From positions 248,001 to 312,000 of the forward strand of contig NZ_FOWC01000004.1 of assembly GCF_900115345.1 (NCBI RefSeq): 64,000 nucleotides of DNA, in the 5' to 3' direction. Under the pieces are notes generated by a model. It ran no database searches, was not told the origin of the DNA, and worked only from the letters and a program-made list of their open reading frames with translations. The translations under genes were made by a program, and so were the position numbers. Positions 1 through 9,201 of the stretch are shown piece after piece. Source of the stretch: Amycolatopsis rubida (GTDB lineage Bacteria; Actinomycetota; Actinomycetes; Mycobacteriales; Pseudonocardiaceae). Within the stretch, counting starts at the first letter, position 1. Every line of letters starts with the position of its first letter.

Positions 1-792
1 CGGCTGATCACCGAAAACCCGGAACTGGCCCGCAGCGACCGCCAGGTCACCCGCCTGGTCGAGCGCCTGCTCCCCGAACTGGAGCGAGTACAGAACTACG
101 TCTGGCGCCGCCACCTGGCCGCGTTCGCCGGCCGCGCCTTCGCCAGCCCCGACGAGGACCTGGAAACGCGCGCCCTGGTAGTCGGCTTCGTGGACATGGT
201 CGGCTACACGCGTTTCACGAGAGAAGCCGACGAAGAAGAACTGACCCAAGTCCTGGACGGCTTCGAATCCCTGGCCACTGAAGTCATCGCGGAACACCAC
301 GGCCGAGTAGTAAAGATGATCGGCGACGAAGTCCTCTTCGTCACCGACACTCCCGCCGACGGCGCGGAAATCGCCCTGACGCTAGCCGAGCGCACCGGCG
401 AGGACGGCGGCCTCCCCGCAGTCCGAGCCGGAATGGCCACCGGCCGGGTCCTGTCCCGCTTCGGCGACGTCTACGGCTCCGTAGTGAACCTAGCCGCACG
501 GCTCACGTCAGCCGCTCGCCCCGGGACCGTGCTGGTCGACCGAGAACTGGCCGGGGAACTGGAATCCTTGCCACAGTTCGATCTCCGCACCCGCCGCCCC
601 ATCGCAGTGCGCGGCTACAACCGCCTCCGCCCCTCCGCACTACGGAGGGCGAAGGACAAACCCACCGGCCGCTTCGCGTCGTCCCAGCAACTGGCCGCGG
701 AAATGCTGGGCCTGGGCGACCCCACCCCGCCCGAAACCCCCGTACCAGACGACTTCCCCGCCGCCCCACGCAAACGCCGCCGACGCCGCTGA
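1..792 (+). CDS. Class III adenylate/guanylate cyclase, 3' part only
   Basis: The frame is open from base 1, so the start lies upstream of the window; 263 codons are visible. The catalytic domain begins near 175 with VVGFVDMVGYTRF (first metal-binding Asp), followed by KMIGDEVLF (second metal Asp, with the preceding Lys usual in adenylate cyclases) and VNLAARL, which carries the Asn/Arg pair expected for transition-state stabilisation. It should make cAMP from ATP, or possibly cGMP. The alpha-helical stretch before the domain resembles the regulatory N-terminal part of actinobacterial cyclases of this type. The C-terminus ends in a very basic KRRRRR tail. Family assignment is firm; nucleotide specificity is inferred. 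Confidence 0.9.
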   Translation, partial: RLITENPELARSDRQVTRLVERLLPELERVQNYVWRRHLAAFAGRAFASPDEDLETRALVVGFVDMVGYTRFTREADEEELTQVLDGFESLATEVIAEHHGRVVKMIGDEVLFVTDTPADGAEIALTLAERTGEDGGLPAVRAGMATGRVLSRFGDVYGSVVNLAARLTSAARPGTVLVDRELAGELESLPQFDLRTRRPIAVRGYNRLRPSALRRAKDKPTGRFASSQQLAAEMLGLGDPTPPETPVPDDFPAAPRKRRRRR

Positions 793-912
793 CCGTCCGT
801 GAGGGGAACCCGCACCGACTCTGATTCCCTCAGGGTTCCCCGCACGACCCTCCACCGGCCGGGAGGGGCCTCACGTACTTGGAATCCCTCAGGGAGCCCT
901 TCACAACCCGCC
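791..912. repeat. Intergenic palindromic repeat element, copy 1
   Basis: Between the cyclase stop and the end of paaE (793-976) no gene is visible. The stretch begins with TCCGTGAGGGGA and has a central GATTCCCT core followed by a G/C-rich inverted half. A second, degenerate unit follows at about 858-912. The first about 57 bases match closely the sequence at 43263-43320. The inverted GTGAGGG/CCCTCAC-like halves could form hairpins between these convergent genes and so act as a terminator, or it may be a dispersed repeat family. Confidence 0.6.
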
Positions 913-976
913 CGCCGTCGAGGCACCCAGCCGCACCAGCGCACCGCGCAACCACCCCGCCTGCGAACCGCACCCC

Positions 977-2053
977 TCAAGCATCAAAATCCACAGTAAC
1001 CCGCTCAGAAACCGGATGCGACTGGCACGTCAGCACAAACCCAGCATCCACTTCAGCCTTCTCCAGCGCGAAATTCCGCCGCATGTCCACGGCCCCCTCG
1101 GTCACCCGCGCCCGGCAGGTACCGCACACCCCGCCCTTGCAGGCAAACGGCAAATCCGGCCGAAACCGCTGCGCCCCGTCCAAGACCGAAGATTCCCGGG
1201 GCAGATTCATCGTCGTAGACCGACCGTCCAGCACCAACGTCACCTCGGACGAAGCCCCGGCGACAGCGGGGTCGGCATGCTTGACCGGCTCCGGCGGCAC
1301 ATCGTCCACATAGAACAGTTCCTGATGAATCCGCTCCCCGGGAACTCCCAGCGAACCAAGAAGATCCTGCGCCGAAGTCACCATCCCGAACGGCCCGCAC
1401 AGCCAGAAATGGTCAACATCCTCGACCGGCACGATCGACCCGAAGAGCGCACGCAGCTTGTCCGCATCCAGCCGTCCGGTGAACAACTCAGCCTCACGAG
1501 GCTCCCGGGACAGCACATGCACGAGTTCCAGCCGCGCCGGATACCGGTCTTTCAAATCAGCCAGCTCGTCAGCGAACATCACCGTGTCAGTACGCCGATT
1601 CCCATACAGCACCGTCACCGAAGCATCCGGCGTGGCAAGCAACGAGGCCGCGATCGACAACACCGGGGTAATCCCGGACCCGGCGGCGATCAGCACGTGG
1701 TGGCCGCCGGCGGCCAGGTCCGGAGTAAACGAACCCGTGGGCGCGGATACCTCAACTGTATCCCCCGCACGAACCTCATTGACCAGCCACGAGGAGAACA
1801 CTCCGTCCGGCACCAACCGCACCCCGACCCGAGGCCGCTCCCCCGCCGGAGCGCAAATGGAGTACGACCGCCGCTCGTCCCGCCCCTCCACCATCCGCCG
1901 CAGGGTGAGCGATTGACCGGGCGCGAAGGCGTAGGTTTCGGACAACTCCTCAGGCACGTCGAAGGTGACGGCCACAGCGTCGTCGCAGAGCCGCTCGACC
2001 TCAGCCACCCGCAACGGATGGAACCCGGCACGGCGGGAAACGGTGGCAGTCAC
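977..2053 (-). CDS. paaE: Phenylacetyl-CoA 1,2-epoxidase reductase subunit PaaE
   Basis: 358 aa. It passes electrons from NADPH to the di-iron PaaA oxygenase. The N-terminal half is a ferredoxin-NADP reductase-like FAD domain (RRSYSICAP around residue 60), followed by an NAD(P) domain with GSGITPVLSIAAS. The C-terminal 90 residues form a plant-type 2Fe-2S ferredoxin with CKGGVCGTC and a final C in LTCQSHP. Length matches the family. It is the last gene of paaZABCDE and its ATG directly abuts the paaD stop. Confidence 0.96.
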   Translation of the reverse strand: MTATVSRRAGFHPLRVAEVERLCDDAVAVTFDVPEELSETYAFAPGQSLTLRRMVEGRDERRSYSICAPAGERPRVGVRLVPDGVFSSWLVNEVRAGDTVEVSAPTGSFTPDLAAGGHHVLIAAGSGITPVLSIAASLLATPDASVTVLYGNRRTDTVMFADELADLKDRYPARLELVHVLSREPREAELFTGRLDADKLRALFGSIVPVEDVDHFWLCGPFGMVTSAQDLLGSLGVPGERIHQELFYVDDVPPEPVKHADPAVAGASSEVTLVLDGRSTTMNLPRESSVLDGAQRFRPDLPFACKGGVCGTCRARVTEGAVDMRRNFALEKAEVDAGFVLTCQSHPVSERVTVDFDA

Positions 2054-2620
2054 TCAAATCTCCTTGACGTGTTCGAACGGCTCCCAGCAAGCCCGGCACC
2101 GCCGCAACGCTTTGCACGCGGTCGCACTGAACCGGGACTGCTCCTCCGTATCCAAGGACCCGCAATGCGGGCAAGCCACCCGCCGCACAGAAGGTCCCAG
2201 CGTCAGCGGAATCGGCCCGGCAGCCCGCCGCGGCGCGGACCCCGGCGGCGCGATCCCGGCCTCCGCCAACTTCCGCCGCCCGTCCGCGCTGATCCAATCC
2301 GAGGTCCAAGCCGGTTCCAGCACAGTGCGGATGTCGATCTCGACATATCCCGCGCCGCGCAACGCGTGTTCGAGATCGTCGCGCATGGTGTCCATCGCCG
2401 GGCAACCGGAATAGGTCGGCGTAATAGAAACGGTAACTCGACCGTCCTCTTCGGACACTTCGCGCAGCACACCCAGATCCGCGAGCGTCAGCATCGGCAG
2501 CTCCGGATCCGTGACCGTGGAAGCCACCGCGGCCGCGGTGCTGGCCGCCGCCTCCGGGGGAAAGAACACGTCGGCGGTGCTGGACGCCGCCTCCGAGGGA
2601 AAGAACACGTCGGCGCTCAC
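2054..2620 (-). CDS. paaD: Phenylacetate degradation protein PaaD (DUF59/MIP18 family)
   Basis: 188 aa from the GTG at 2620, which overlaps the paaC stop as GTGA; a GTG one codon earlier is an alternative. PaaD belongs to the Fe-S/di-iron maturation-type DUF59 family. The core TVTDPELPMLTLADLGVLR is typical, and the C-terminus carries a zinc-ribbon-like pattern (CPHCGSLD ... FSATACKALRRC). Before the core there is an unusual duplicated 13-residue segment beginning ADVFFP, encoded by a 39-base tandem repeat; the core therefore starts about 35 residues in. Required for activity of the PaaABCE epoxidase complex (known for the family). Confidence 0.93.
   Translation of the reverse strand: MSADVFFPSEAASSTADVFFPPEAAASTAAAVASTVTDPELPMLTLADLGVLREVSEEDGRVTVSITPTYSGCPAMDTMRDDLEHALRGAGYVEIDIRTVLEPAWTSDWISADGRRKLAEAGIAPPGSAPRRAAGPIPLTLGPSVRRVACPHCGSLDTEEQSRFSATACKALRRCRACWEPFEHVKEI
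2547..2616 (-). repeat. 39-base tandem duplication inside the paaD 5' end
   Basis: Bases 2547-2585 and 2586-2616 repeat with a period of 39 and few differences. The repeat preserves frame and duplicates an ADVFFP-containing peptide at the PaaD N-terminus, right at the paaC/paaD junction. Confidence 0.75.
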
Positions 2621-3474
2621 CACGACGCTCCAGGCATCGCCCGAGCCACACTCTGCATCTCGGCCAGCAGGAACCCCATCTGCTCGGTATGCACGCCGTC
2701 GCGCCCCATCCGGCCGGAAACCCCGGCAATGGCCCCGATCTCCGGCCGGTCCATCGTTGCCGCCGCGAACGCCTGATCCAGGACAGCGTCGAACTCCGGC
2801 CGCACCGAAGCCGCATCCACCAGCTCGACCGGATGCGTCGAGAACAACTCCTCGACATACGGCCACACCGCGGCCAGCCCCTCGGCCATCCGCTCGTGCG
2901 ACAACGGCGTCCCGTCACCCAGCCGCACCAGCCACTGCGCGGCATAATCCCGGTGATAGGCCAGTTCCTTCACGCCCTTGGCCGCGATAGCCGCCAGCAC
3001 CGGGTCCGCACTGGACTCCAGCCGCTGGAACAACGCGAGCCGCCACGTCGAGAACACGAACAGCTGCGCGATCAGGTGCCCGAAGTGCCCGCCGCCCAGC
3101 TCAGCCAGCCGAACGTTGCGGAACTCGTTCTCGGCGCGCAGAAACGCGAACGTGTCCTCAGAACGGTCCGTACCGTCAGCCTTGCCCGAACGAGCGAGCA
3201 GCAACCGCGCCTGGCCGAGCAGATCGAGGCCGATGTTCGCGATCGCGACCTCGTCCTCCAGCTCCGGCGCGCCCGCGACCCACTCCTGCAACCGGTGCGA
3301 GAAGATCAACGCGTCATCGCCCAGCATCAAGCAATACGCGGCGAGCCGCGCACCGTCCACTCCGGACGGGACCGAAGTGTCCACACCGGACAAAGGATCG
3401 GCGAACCCGGTGCCGAAGGCCCACCGCGCGTCGTTGTCCTCGGTGATGGCTTCGTAGACGTTGTCAAAGGACAC
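2617..3474 (-). CDS. paaC: Phenylacetyl-CoA epoxidase structural subunit PaaC
   Basis: 285 aa ferritin-like protein that pairs with PaaA in the ring-epoxidising complex but is not itself the catalytic di-iron subunit (family knowledge). Diagnostic stretches are YCLMLGDDALIFSHRLQEW, ANIGLDLLGQARLLLAR and FVFSTWRLALFQRLESS. Its stop overlaps the paaD start, and it follows paaB by 13 bases. Confidence 0.95.
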   Translation of the reverse strand: MSFDNVYEAITEDNDARWAFGTGFADPLSGVDTSVPSGVDGARLAAYCLMLGDDALIFSHRLQEWVAGAPELEDEVAIANIGLDLLGQARLLLARSGKADGTDRSEDTFAFLRAENEFRNVRLAELGGGHFGHLIAQLFVFSTWRLALFQRLESSADPVLAAIAAKGVKELAYHRDYAAQWLVRLGDGTPLSHERMAEGLAAVWPYVEELFSTHPVELVDAASVRPEFDAVLDQAFAAATMDRPEIGAIAGVSGRMGRDGVHTEQMGFLLAEMQSVARAMPGASW

Positions 3475-3487
3475 AGCAAGACATCCC

Positions 3488-3772
3488 TTACATGTGGGGA
3501 ACGTTGTCGGGAATGTCGTAGAACGTCGGGTGCCGGTACACCTTGTCCCCGCTTGGCGCGAAGAACGGGTCCTTCTCGTCCGGCGACGACGCGGTGATGT
3601 CCGAGGCGCGAACGACCCAGATCGACACCCCCTCGTTGCGGCGCGTGTAGAGATCGCGCGCGTGGTGCAGCGCCATCTCGTCGTCCGCCGCGTGCAGCGA
3701 ACCCACGTGGACGTGGTTCAGTCCCCGTTTCCCGCGGACGAAGACCTCGTACAGCGGCCAGTCGTGCTTCAT
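3488..3772 (-). CDS. paaB: Phenylacetyl-CoA epoxidase subunit PaaB
   Basis: 94 aa, the usual length. It begins [20 protein letters not shown], and [19 protein letters not shown] is the characteristic core. The frame extends further upstream but the ATG at 3772 overlaps the paaA stop as ATGA and matches the family start. PaaB bridges PaaAC dimers in the multicomponent epoxidase (family knowledge). Confidence 0.95.
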   Translation of the reverse strand: MKHDWPLYEVFVRGKRGLNHVHVGSLHAADDEMALHHARDLYTRRNEGVSIWVVRASDITASSPDEKDPFFAPSGDKVYRHPTFYDIPDNVPHM

Positions 3773-4704
3773 GCCGAAACCTCTTTCTTGGCCGCGTGCG
3801 CCGCCGCGGCTTCCCGGACCCAGGCGCCTTCGTCGTGCGCGCGACGCCGGTGTGCGATCCGCTCCGCGTTGCACGGGCCGTTGCCCTTGAGCACGTTCTT
3901 GAACTCGTCCCAGTCGACCGCACCGAAGTCGTAGTGCTCGCGCGAGGCGTTCCACTTCAGCTCCGGGTCCGGGAAGGTCACGCCGAGCGCCTCGGCCTGC
4001 GGGACGGACATGTCGACAAAACGCTGCCGCAGCTCGTCGTTGGTGTGCCGCTTGATCTTCCACGCCATCGACTGCGCGGTGTTCGGCGAATCCGCGTCCG
4101 GCGGGCCGAACATCATCAACGACGGCCACCACCAGCGGTTCACCGCCTCCTGCACCATGTCCCGCTGCTGCTGGGTGCCCTTCATCATGGTCATCAGCAG
4201 CTCGTAGCCCTGTCGCTGGTGGAAGGACTCCTCCTTGCAGATCCGGATCATCGCCCGCGCGTAGGGCCCGTACGACGACCGGCACAGCGGCACCTGGTTG
4301 CAGATCGCCGCGCCGTCCACCAGCCAGCCGATCACGCCGACGTCGGCGAAGGTCAGCGTCGGGTAGTTGAAGATCGACGAGTACTTCTGCCTGCCGGTGA
4401 TGAGCTTGTCGGTGAGGTCCGCGCGGTCCGCGCCGAGCGTCGCCGCCGCGGAGTACAGGTACAGCCCGTGCCCCGCCTCGTCCTGCACCTTCGCGAGCAG
4501 AATCGCCTTGCGCCGCAAGGAAGGCGCGCGCGTGATCCAGTTGCCCTCCGGCTGCATGCCGATGATCTCCGAATGCGCGTGCTGCGCGATCTGGCGGATC
4601 ATCGTCTTGCGGTAGGCCTCGGGAATCCAGTCGCGCGGTTCGATGCGCTGGTCCCGTTCGATGGTGTGCTCGAACTGGGTCTCCAGATCGGCTACAGCGG
4701 TCAC
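3769..4704 (-). CDS. paaA: Phenylacetyl-CoA 1,2-epoxidase catalytic subunit PaaA
   Basis: 311 aa. The di-iron oxygenase subunit that epoxidises phenylacetyl-CoA. Ferritin-like iron-ligand helices are visible as [26 protein letters not shown] and [13 protein letters not shown]. The GTG start at 4704 overlaps the paaZ stop and has AAGGAG seven bases upstream; the longer open frame upstream has no homology. The C-terminus is the family's Lys/Ala-rich tail. Confidence 0.97.
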   Translation of the reverse strand: MTAVADLETQFEHTIERDQRIEPRDWIPEAYRKTMIRQIAQHAHSEIIGMQPEGNWITRAPSLRRKAILLAKVQDEAGHGLYLYSAAATLGADRADLTDKLITGRQKYSSIFNYPTLTFADVGVIGWLVDGAAICNQVPLCRSSYGPYARAMIRICKEESFHQRQGYELLMTMMKGTQQQRDMVQEAVNRWWWPSLMMFGPPDADSPNTAQSMAWKIKRHTNDELRQRFVDMSVPQAEALGVTFPDPELKWNASREHYDFGAVDWDEFKNVLKGNGPCNAERIAHRRRAHDEGAWVREAAAAHAAKKEVSA

Positions 4705-6728
4705 GGCCGCTCCTTCGAGACGAGGGTGAGCACGTCGTACTTCGCGACCGAGTCGCCGTCGGAGTTGGTGACGTCGGCGTCCCAGCGGACTTCGCCGTAC
4801 TCCTGGTCGATCCGCGGCGTGATCTGCTTGGCTGTCAAGGTGACCGTCAGCGCGTCGCCGACCTTCACCGGCGTCAGGAACCGCAGGTTCTCCAGGCCGT
4901 AGTTGGCCAGCACCGGACCCGGCTCGGGCGAGACGAACAGGCCCGCCGCGAACGAGACGACCAGGTAGCCGTGCGCCACGATGCCGCCGAACAGCGGGTT
5001 CGCCGCGGCCGCCGCCTCGTCGGTGTGCGCGTAGAAAGTGTCGCCGGTGAACTCGGCGAAGTGGTCGATGTCGGCGCGAGTGACGGTGCGCGGGCCAGCC
5101 ACCACGGTGTCGCCGATGCTCAGCTCTGCCAGCGACTTCCGGAACGGGTGCTCGCCTTCGACGCGCGGACCGCCCTCGACCCACCGGCCGGTGACAGCGC
5201 CGAGCACCTTCGGGCTGCCCTGCACGGCCGTGCGCTGCATGTGGTGCAGCACGCCGCGGATACCACCCATTTCCTCGCCGCCGCCCGCGCGGCCGGGGCC
5301 GCCGTGCACCAGCTGCGGCATCGGCGAACCGTGCCCGGTTGATTCCTTCGCGTCTTCGCTGTCGAGCACGAGCAGACGGCCGTGGTACGGCGCGACGCCC
5401 AGCACGATCTCGCGGGCGAACACCGGGTCACCGGTCACGACCGACCCGGCCAGGCTGCCGCCGCCCCGTGCCGCGAACTCGATGACCTGCTTGACCGACG
5501 TGTACGGCATCAGCGTGGACACCGGGCCGAACGCCTCGACCTCGTGCGGTTCGGCGCGCTCCGGGTCGGCCTTGAGCAGGATCGGCGAGATGAACGCGCC
5601 GGTCGCCTCGTCGCCGTCCACGACGTCGACGTGCTCCGGGTCGCCGAAGACGACGCTGCCCGCGTCGAGCAGGGCCTTCAGCGAACGACGCACCTCTTCA
5701 CGCTGTTCCAGGCTGGCCAGCGCACCCATCCGGACGCCTTCAGCGTTCGGATTGCCCACCGTCACCTTGGCGAGCCGGGCGCTGACCGCCTCCGCAACGT
5801 CGTCCAGCATCTCCGCCGGAACGAACGCGCGGCGGATGGCGGTGCACTTCTGGCCCGCCTTCACCGTCATCTCGGTAGTCAGCTGCTTGACGAAAAGGTC
5901 GAACTCCGGCGTCGACGGCCGGGCGTCCGGAGCGAGAATCGAGCAGTTCAGCGAGTCGGCCTCGGCGTTGAACCGCACCGAATTCCGCACGATCGCCGGG
6001 TGCGCGCGCAGCTTCTGCGCGGTGGACGCGGAACCGGTGAACGACACCAGGTCCTGCGCGGTGACGTGGTCGAGCAGGTCGCCGACGCTGCCCGCGACGA
6101 ACTGCACTGTGCCCTCGGGCAGGATGCCGGATTCGACGATCAGCTCCACGAGCCGCGCGGTCAGGTACGCGGTCTGGCTGGCCGGCTTGATCAGGCTCGG
6201 CACCCCGGCGAGGAACGCGGGTGCGAGCTTCTCCAGCGGACCCCACACCGGGAAGTTGAAGGCGTTGATCTGGATCGCGACGCCCTGCAGCGGGGTCGCG
6301 ATGTGCTGTGCGACGAACGTGCCGCCGCGGCTCAGCGGCTCGACCGCGCCCTCGACGTACACGGTGTCGTTCGGCAGTTCGCGCTTGCCCTTCGAGCCGT
6401 AGCTGAACAGGACGCCGATGCCGCCGTCGATGTCGAACTTGGAGTCGCCCAGCGTCGCGCCCGTACGGGCCGACAGCTCGTACAGCTCTTCGCGGTGCTC
6501 GCGCAGGTGCGAGGCGAGCGATTTCAGCAGCGCGGCTCGCTGATGGAACGTCAGCTTCCGCAGCGCCGGGCCGCCGACGCTGCGCCCGTACTCGAGCGCG
6601 GCGGCGAAGTCGATCCCCTCCGACGAAATCCGGGCCACTTCCTCCCCGGTCGCCGCGTCGTGCAGCGGGGCGCCCTCGCCCGGCGCCGTGTGCCATCCCC
6701 CGGAGACGTAGCTGCGGAGCAGAACCAT
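4701..6728 (-). CDS. paaZ: Bifunctional PaaZ: oxepin-CoA hydrolase / 3-oxo-5,6-dehydrosuberyl-CoA semialdehyde dehydrogenase
   Basis: 675 aa, close to the 681 of the E. coli enzyme. Residues 1 to about 515 form an aldehyde dehydrogenase domain with [11 protein letters not shown] carrying the catalytic Cys. The C-terminal 150 residues are a MaoC hotdog hydratase with [14 protein letters not shown] and GIVAHGYLV, which opens the oxepin ring. First gene of the minus-strand operon. Two TTAC-N14-GTAA palindromes lie in the 176-base divergent gap upstream. Confidence 0.97.
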   Translation of the reverse strand: MVLLRSYVSGGWHTAPGEGAPLHDAATGEEVARISSEGIDFAAALEYGRSVGGPALRKLTFHQRAALLKSLASHLREHREELYELSARTGATLGDSKFDIDGGIGVLFSYGSKGKRELPNDTVYVEGAVEPLSRGGTFVAQHIATPLQGVAIQINAFNFPVWGPLEKLAPAFLAGVPSLIKPASQTAYLTARLVELIVESGILPEGTVQFVAGSVGDLLDHVTAQDLVSFTGSASTAQKLRAHPAIVRNSVRFNAEADSLNCSILAPDARPSTPEFDLFVKQLTTEMTVKAGQKCTAIRRAFVPAEMLDDVAEAVSARLAKVTVGNPNAEGVRMGALASLEQREEVRRSLKALLDAGSVVFGDPEHVDVVDGDEATGAFISPILLKADPERAEPHEVEAFGPVSTLMPYTSVKQVIEFAARGGGSLAGSVVTGDPVFAREIVLGVAPYHGRLLVLDSEDAKESTGHGSPMPQLVHGGPGRAGGGEEMGGIRGVLHHMQRTAVQGSPKVLGAVTGRWVEGGPRVEGEHPFRKSLAELSIGDTVVAGPRTVTRADIDHFAEFTGDTFYAHTDEAAAAANPLFGGIVAHGYLVVSFAAGLFVSPEPGPVLANYGLENLRFLTPVKVGDALTVTLTAKQITPRIDQEYGEVRWDADVTNSDGDSVAKYDVLTLVSKERP

Positions 6729-6742
6729 GCCGACCCTCTCGC

Positions 6743-6772
6743 CGAATTACCAACCGGACGTTCAGTAATTCG
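6743..6772. promoter_or_regulatory. Probable TetR/PaaR operator 1 (paaZ side)
   Basis: An imperfect palindrome with perfect outer arms CGAATTAC and GTAATTCG around a 14-base centre, 15 bases upstream of paaZ. It shares TTACC..CC...CG.TCAGTAA with the second site at 6859-6880. A TetR gene ends the divergent operon, so it is the likely ligand-responsive repressor. Confidence 0.7.
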
Positions 6773-6858
6773 CAGGATAGCCGGTCTCCCGGCTGATCGG
6801 AACCCCCGCATTGCTTGACACCGAACGGGTCGCGGCCTTTACTGGGCTCCAGCCGGGA

Positions 6859-6880
6859 TTACCGGCCAATCGGTCAGTAA
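6859..6880. promoter_or_regulatory. Probable TetR/PaaR operator 2 (paaI side)
   Basis: TTAC-N14-GTAA, 16 of 22 positions symmetric, 25 bases upstream of the paaI GTG. Same arm spacing and common positions as the operator at 6743-6772, so both divergent promoters are probably controlled by the same dimer. Confidence 0.7.
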
Positions 6881-6904
6881 GTCACCGTCCCGGAGGCCTA
6901 GCTC

Positions 6905-7324
6905 GTGACCCGCAACGCCGCGCACGCCATGTTCGACACCGACGCGGCGTCCCGCTCCCTCGGCATCGAACTCGTCGAAGCGGCCGACGGCAGGGCGGTG
7001 GCCACGATGAAGGTCACCGAGACGATGGTCAACGGACACGACATCGCCCACGGCGGTTACGTGTTCCTGCTCGCCGACACCGCTTTCGCCCTCGCCTGCA
7101 ACACGCACGGGCCGGTCACCGTCGCCGCGGGCGCGGAGATCTCGTTCGTCGCCGCCGGGAAACTGGGCGATCACCTCGTCGCGACGGCCGCCGAGCGCAC
7201 CCGCTACGGCCGCAACGGCATCTACGACGTCACGGTGCACCGGGAGACCCCCGAAGGGCCCGAGGTCGTCGCCGAATTCCGCGGCCGCAGCCGCGTCATC
7301 GAGAAGACCCGGGAAACACAGTGA
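6905..7324 (+). CDS. paaI: Hydroxyphenylacetyl-CoA thioesterase PaaI
   Basis: 139 aa single-domain hotdog thioesterase. The active-site segment IAHGGYVFLLADTAFALACN contains the HGG and downstream Asp of the family. It is thought to rescue CoA from dead-end hydroxyphenylacetyl-CoA and related thioesters. GTG start with CGGAGG upstream; its stop overlaps the start of paaK. Confidence 0.93.
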   Translation: MTRNAAHAMFDTDAASRSLGIELVEAADGRAVATMKVTETMVNGHDIAHGGYVFLLADTAFALACNTHGPVTVAAGAEISFVAAGKLGDHLVATAAERTRYGRNGIYDVTVHRETPEGPEVVAEFRGRSRVIEKTRETQ

Positions 7325-8610
7325 CTCCCCTGACCGCAGACCTCGCCGAAACCGTCAGCGCCGACGAGCTGGCCGCGCTCCAGCTGGAACGGCTGCAGTG
7401 GACCCTGCGGCACGCGTACGAGAACGTCCCGCTGTACCGCAAGAAGTTCGCCGAAGCGGGCGTGCACCCCGACGACTGCCGCGAGCTGGGCGACCTGGCG
7501 AAGTTCCCCTTCACCACCAAGGCCGACCTGCGCGAGAGCTACCCGTTCGGGATGTTCGCCGTGCCGCAGGACCAGATCCGCAGGCTGCACGCGTCCAGCG
7601 GCACCACCGGGAAGCCGACCGTCGTCGGCTACACCGAGGACGACATCGACACCTGGGCCACCGTGATGGCGCGCTCGATCCACGCCGCGGGCGGGCGGCC
7701 GGGGCACAAGGTACATGTCGCGTACGGATACGGCCTGTTCACTGGCGGGCTCGGCGCGCACTACGGTGCGGAAAAGCTCGGCTGCACGGTGATTCCGGCG
7801 TCCGGCGGGATGACCGCCCGGCAGGTCCAGCTGATCACGGACTTCAAGCCGGAAGTCATCATGATCACGCCCTCGTATCTGCTGACGCTGCTCGACGAAT
7901 TCGAGCGCCAGGGCGTGGATCCGCGGGCCAGTTCGCTGAAGGTGGGCATTTTCGGCGCGGAGCCGTGGACCGAGCAGATGCGGTCCGAGATCGAGGAACG
8001 GTTCGCGCTGGACGCGGTCGACATCTACGGCCTGTCCGAGGTGATGGGCCCGGGCGTCGCGCAGGAATGCGTGGAGACCAAGGACGGCCTGCACATCTGG
8101 GAGGACCACTTCTTCCCCGAGGTGATCGACCCGTTCACCGAACAGGTGCTGCCCGAGGGCGAACGCGGCGAACTGCTGTTCACGTCGCTGACCAAGCAGG
8201 CGCTGCCGATCATCCGCTACCGCACCCGCGACCTGACCCGCCTGCTGCCCGGCACCGCGCGTCCCGCGTTCCGCCGGATGGAGAAGGTGACCGGCCGCAG
8301 CGACGACCTCATCATTCTGCGCGGGGTCAACGTCTTCCCCACGCAGATCGAGGAAGTCGTGCTGCGCACCGAGGGATTGAGCCCGCACTTCCAGCTGGTC
8401 CGCTCGACCCGCGGCCGCCTGGACCATCTGACGGTGCGCGTCGAAGCCCGCGCCGGCACGACCGCCGAAGCCAGGACCGCCGCCGCCGCTGTGGTGACTG
8501 CCGGAGTGAAGGACGGCGTCGGCGTAAGCGTTTCGGTGGAGGTCGTCGACCCGGACACGCTGGAGCGCTCGCTCGGTAAAATGCGCCGCGTGCTGGACGA
8601 ACGCTCGTGA
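7321..8610 (+). CDS. paaK: Phenylacetate-CoA ligase PaaK
   Basis: 429 aa from the GTG overlapping the paaI stop (GTGA). ANL-superfamily adenylating enzyme that activates phenylacetate to its CoA ester, the entry step of the pathway. Motifs: HASSGTTGKPTVVGYT (phosphate loop), DIYGLSEVMGPGVAQEC, and a C-terminal ILRGVNVFPTQIEE with a terminal Lys in LGKMRRV. Length equals the usual PaaK. Confidence 0.96.
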   Translation: MTPLTADLAETVSADELAALQLERLQWTLRHAYENVPLYRKKFAEAGVHPDDCRELGDLAKFPFTTKADLRESYPFGMFAVPQDQIRRLHASSGTTGKPTVVGYTEDDIDTWATVMARSIHAAGGRPGHKVHVAYGYGLFTGGLGAHYGAEKLGCTVIPASGGMTARQVQLITDFKPEVIMITPSYLLTLLDEFERQGVDPRASSLKVGIFGAEPWTEQMRSEIEERFALDAVDIYGLSEVMGPGVAQECVETKDGLHIWEDHFFPEVIDPFTEQVLPEGERGELLFTSLTKQALPIIRYRTRDLTRLLPGTARPAFRRMEKVTGRSDDLIILRGVNVFPTQIEEVVLRTEGLSPHFQLVRSTRGRLDHLTVRVEARAGTTAEARTAAAAVVTAGVKDGVGVSVSVEVVDPDTLERSLGKMRRVLDERS

Positions 8611-9197
8611 CTGCCCCCGCCCGCCGCGGCCGGCCCGGCTACGACCTGGAGTCGCTGCTCCTGGTCGCGGTCAAGCTGTTCAACGACCGCGGCTACGACG
8701 GGACCAGCATGGAGGACCTGTCGCGCAAGCTCGGCATCACGAAATCCGCGATCTACCACCACGTGCCGAGCAAGGAGGAACTGCTGCGGCTGGCGGTGGA
8801 CCGGGCGCTGGACGGGCTGTTCGAGGTCGCGGAGTCCACCGAGGCACTGGACGGGCGCGCCATTGACCGCTTGGAGCACCTGGTGCGCGGGAGTGTGCTG
8901 GTGCTCGCGGATCGGTTGCCGTTCGTGACGTTGCTGCTGCGGGTGCGGGGCAATACGAAGGCCGAGCGGGCGGCGTTGGCGCGGCGGCGCGAGTTCGATC
9001 ATCTGGTGACGGATCTGGTCAAGCAGGCCGAAGCCGAAGGGGATGTCCGGCCGGATATCGACCCGGCGATCGCGGCGCGGCTGTTGTTCGGCACGGTGAA
9101 CTCGCTGATCGAGTGGTACCGGCCGCGCCGGGGAGCGTCTCCGGGGGAACTGGCGGACGCGGTGTGCAAGATGGCGTTCGACGGGTTGCGCGCCTAG
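8607..9197 (+). CDS. TetR-family regulator of the phenylacetate genes (PaaR-like)
   Basis: 196 aa. N-terminal HTH with YDGTSMEDLSRKLGITKSAIYHHVPSKEELL; a C-terminal TetR ligand domain follows. Its start overlaps the paaK stop, so it is in the paaI-paaK operon and probably autoregulated through the TTAC-N14-GTAA sites. The expected inducer is phenylacetyl-CoA (inferred from PaaR proteins of other bacteria). Confidence 0.88.
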   Translation: MTAPARRGRPGYDLESLLLVAVKLFNDRGYDGTSMEDLSRKLGITKSAIYHHVPSKEELLRLAVDRALDGLFEVAESTEALDGRAIDRLEHLVRGSVLVLADRLPFVTLLLRVRGNTKAERAALARRREFDHLVTDLVKQAEAEGDVRPDIDPAIAARLLFGTVNSLIEWYRPRRGASPGELADAVCKMAFDGLRA

Positions 9198-9201
9198 CGG
9201 C

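Noticed and set aside
4901..6818. Large antisense frames across paaZ
   Set aside because: Arg-rich, no homology, and expected by chance in 70 percent GC DNA. paaZ on the other strand is certain.
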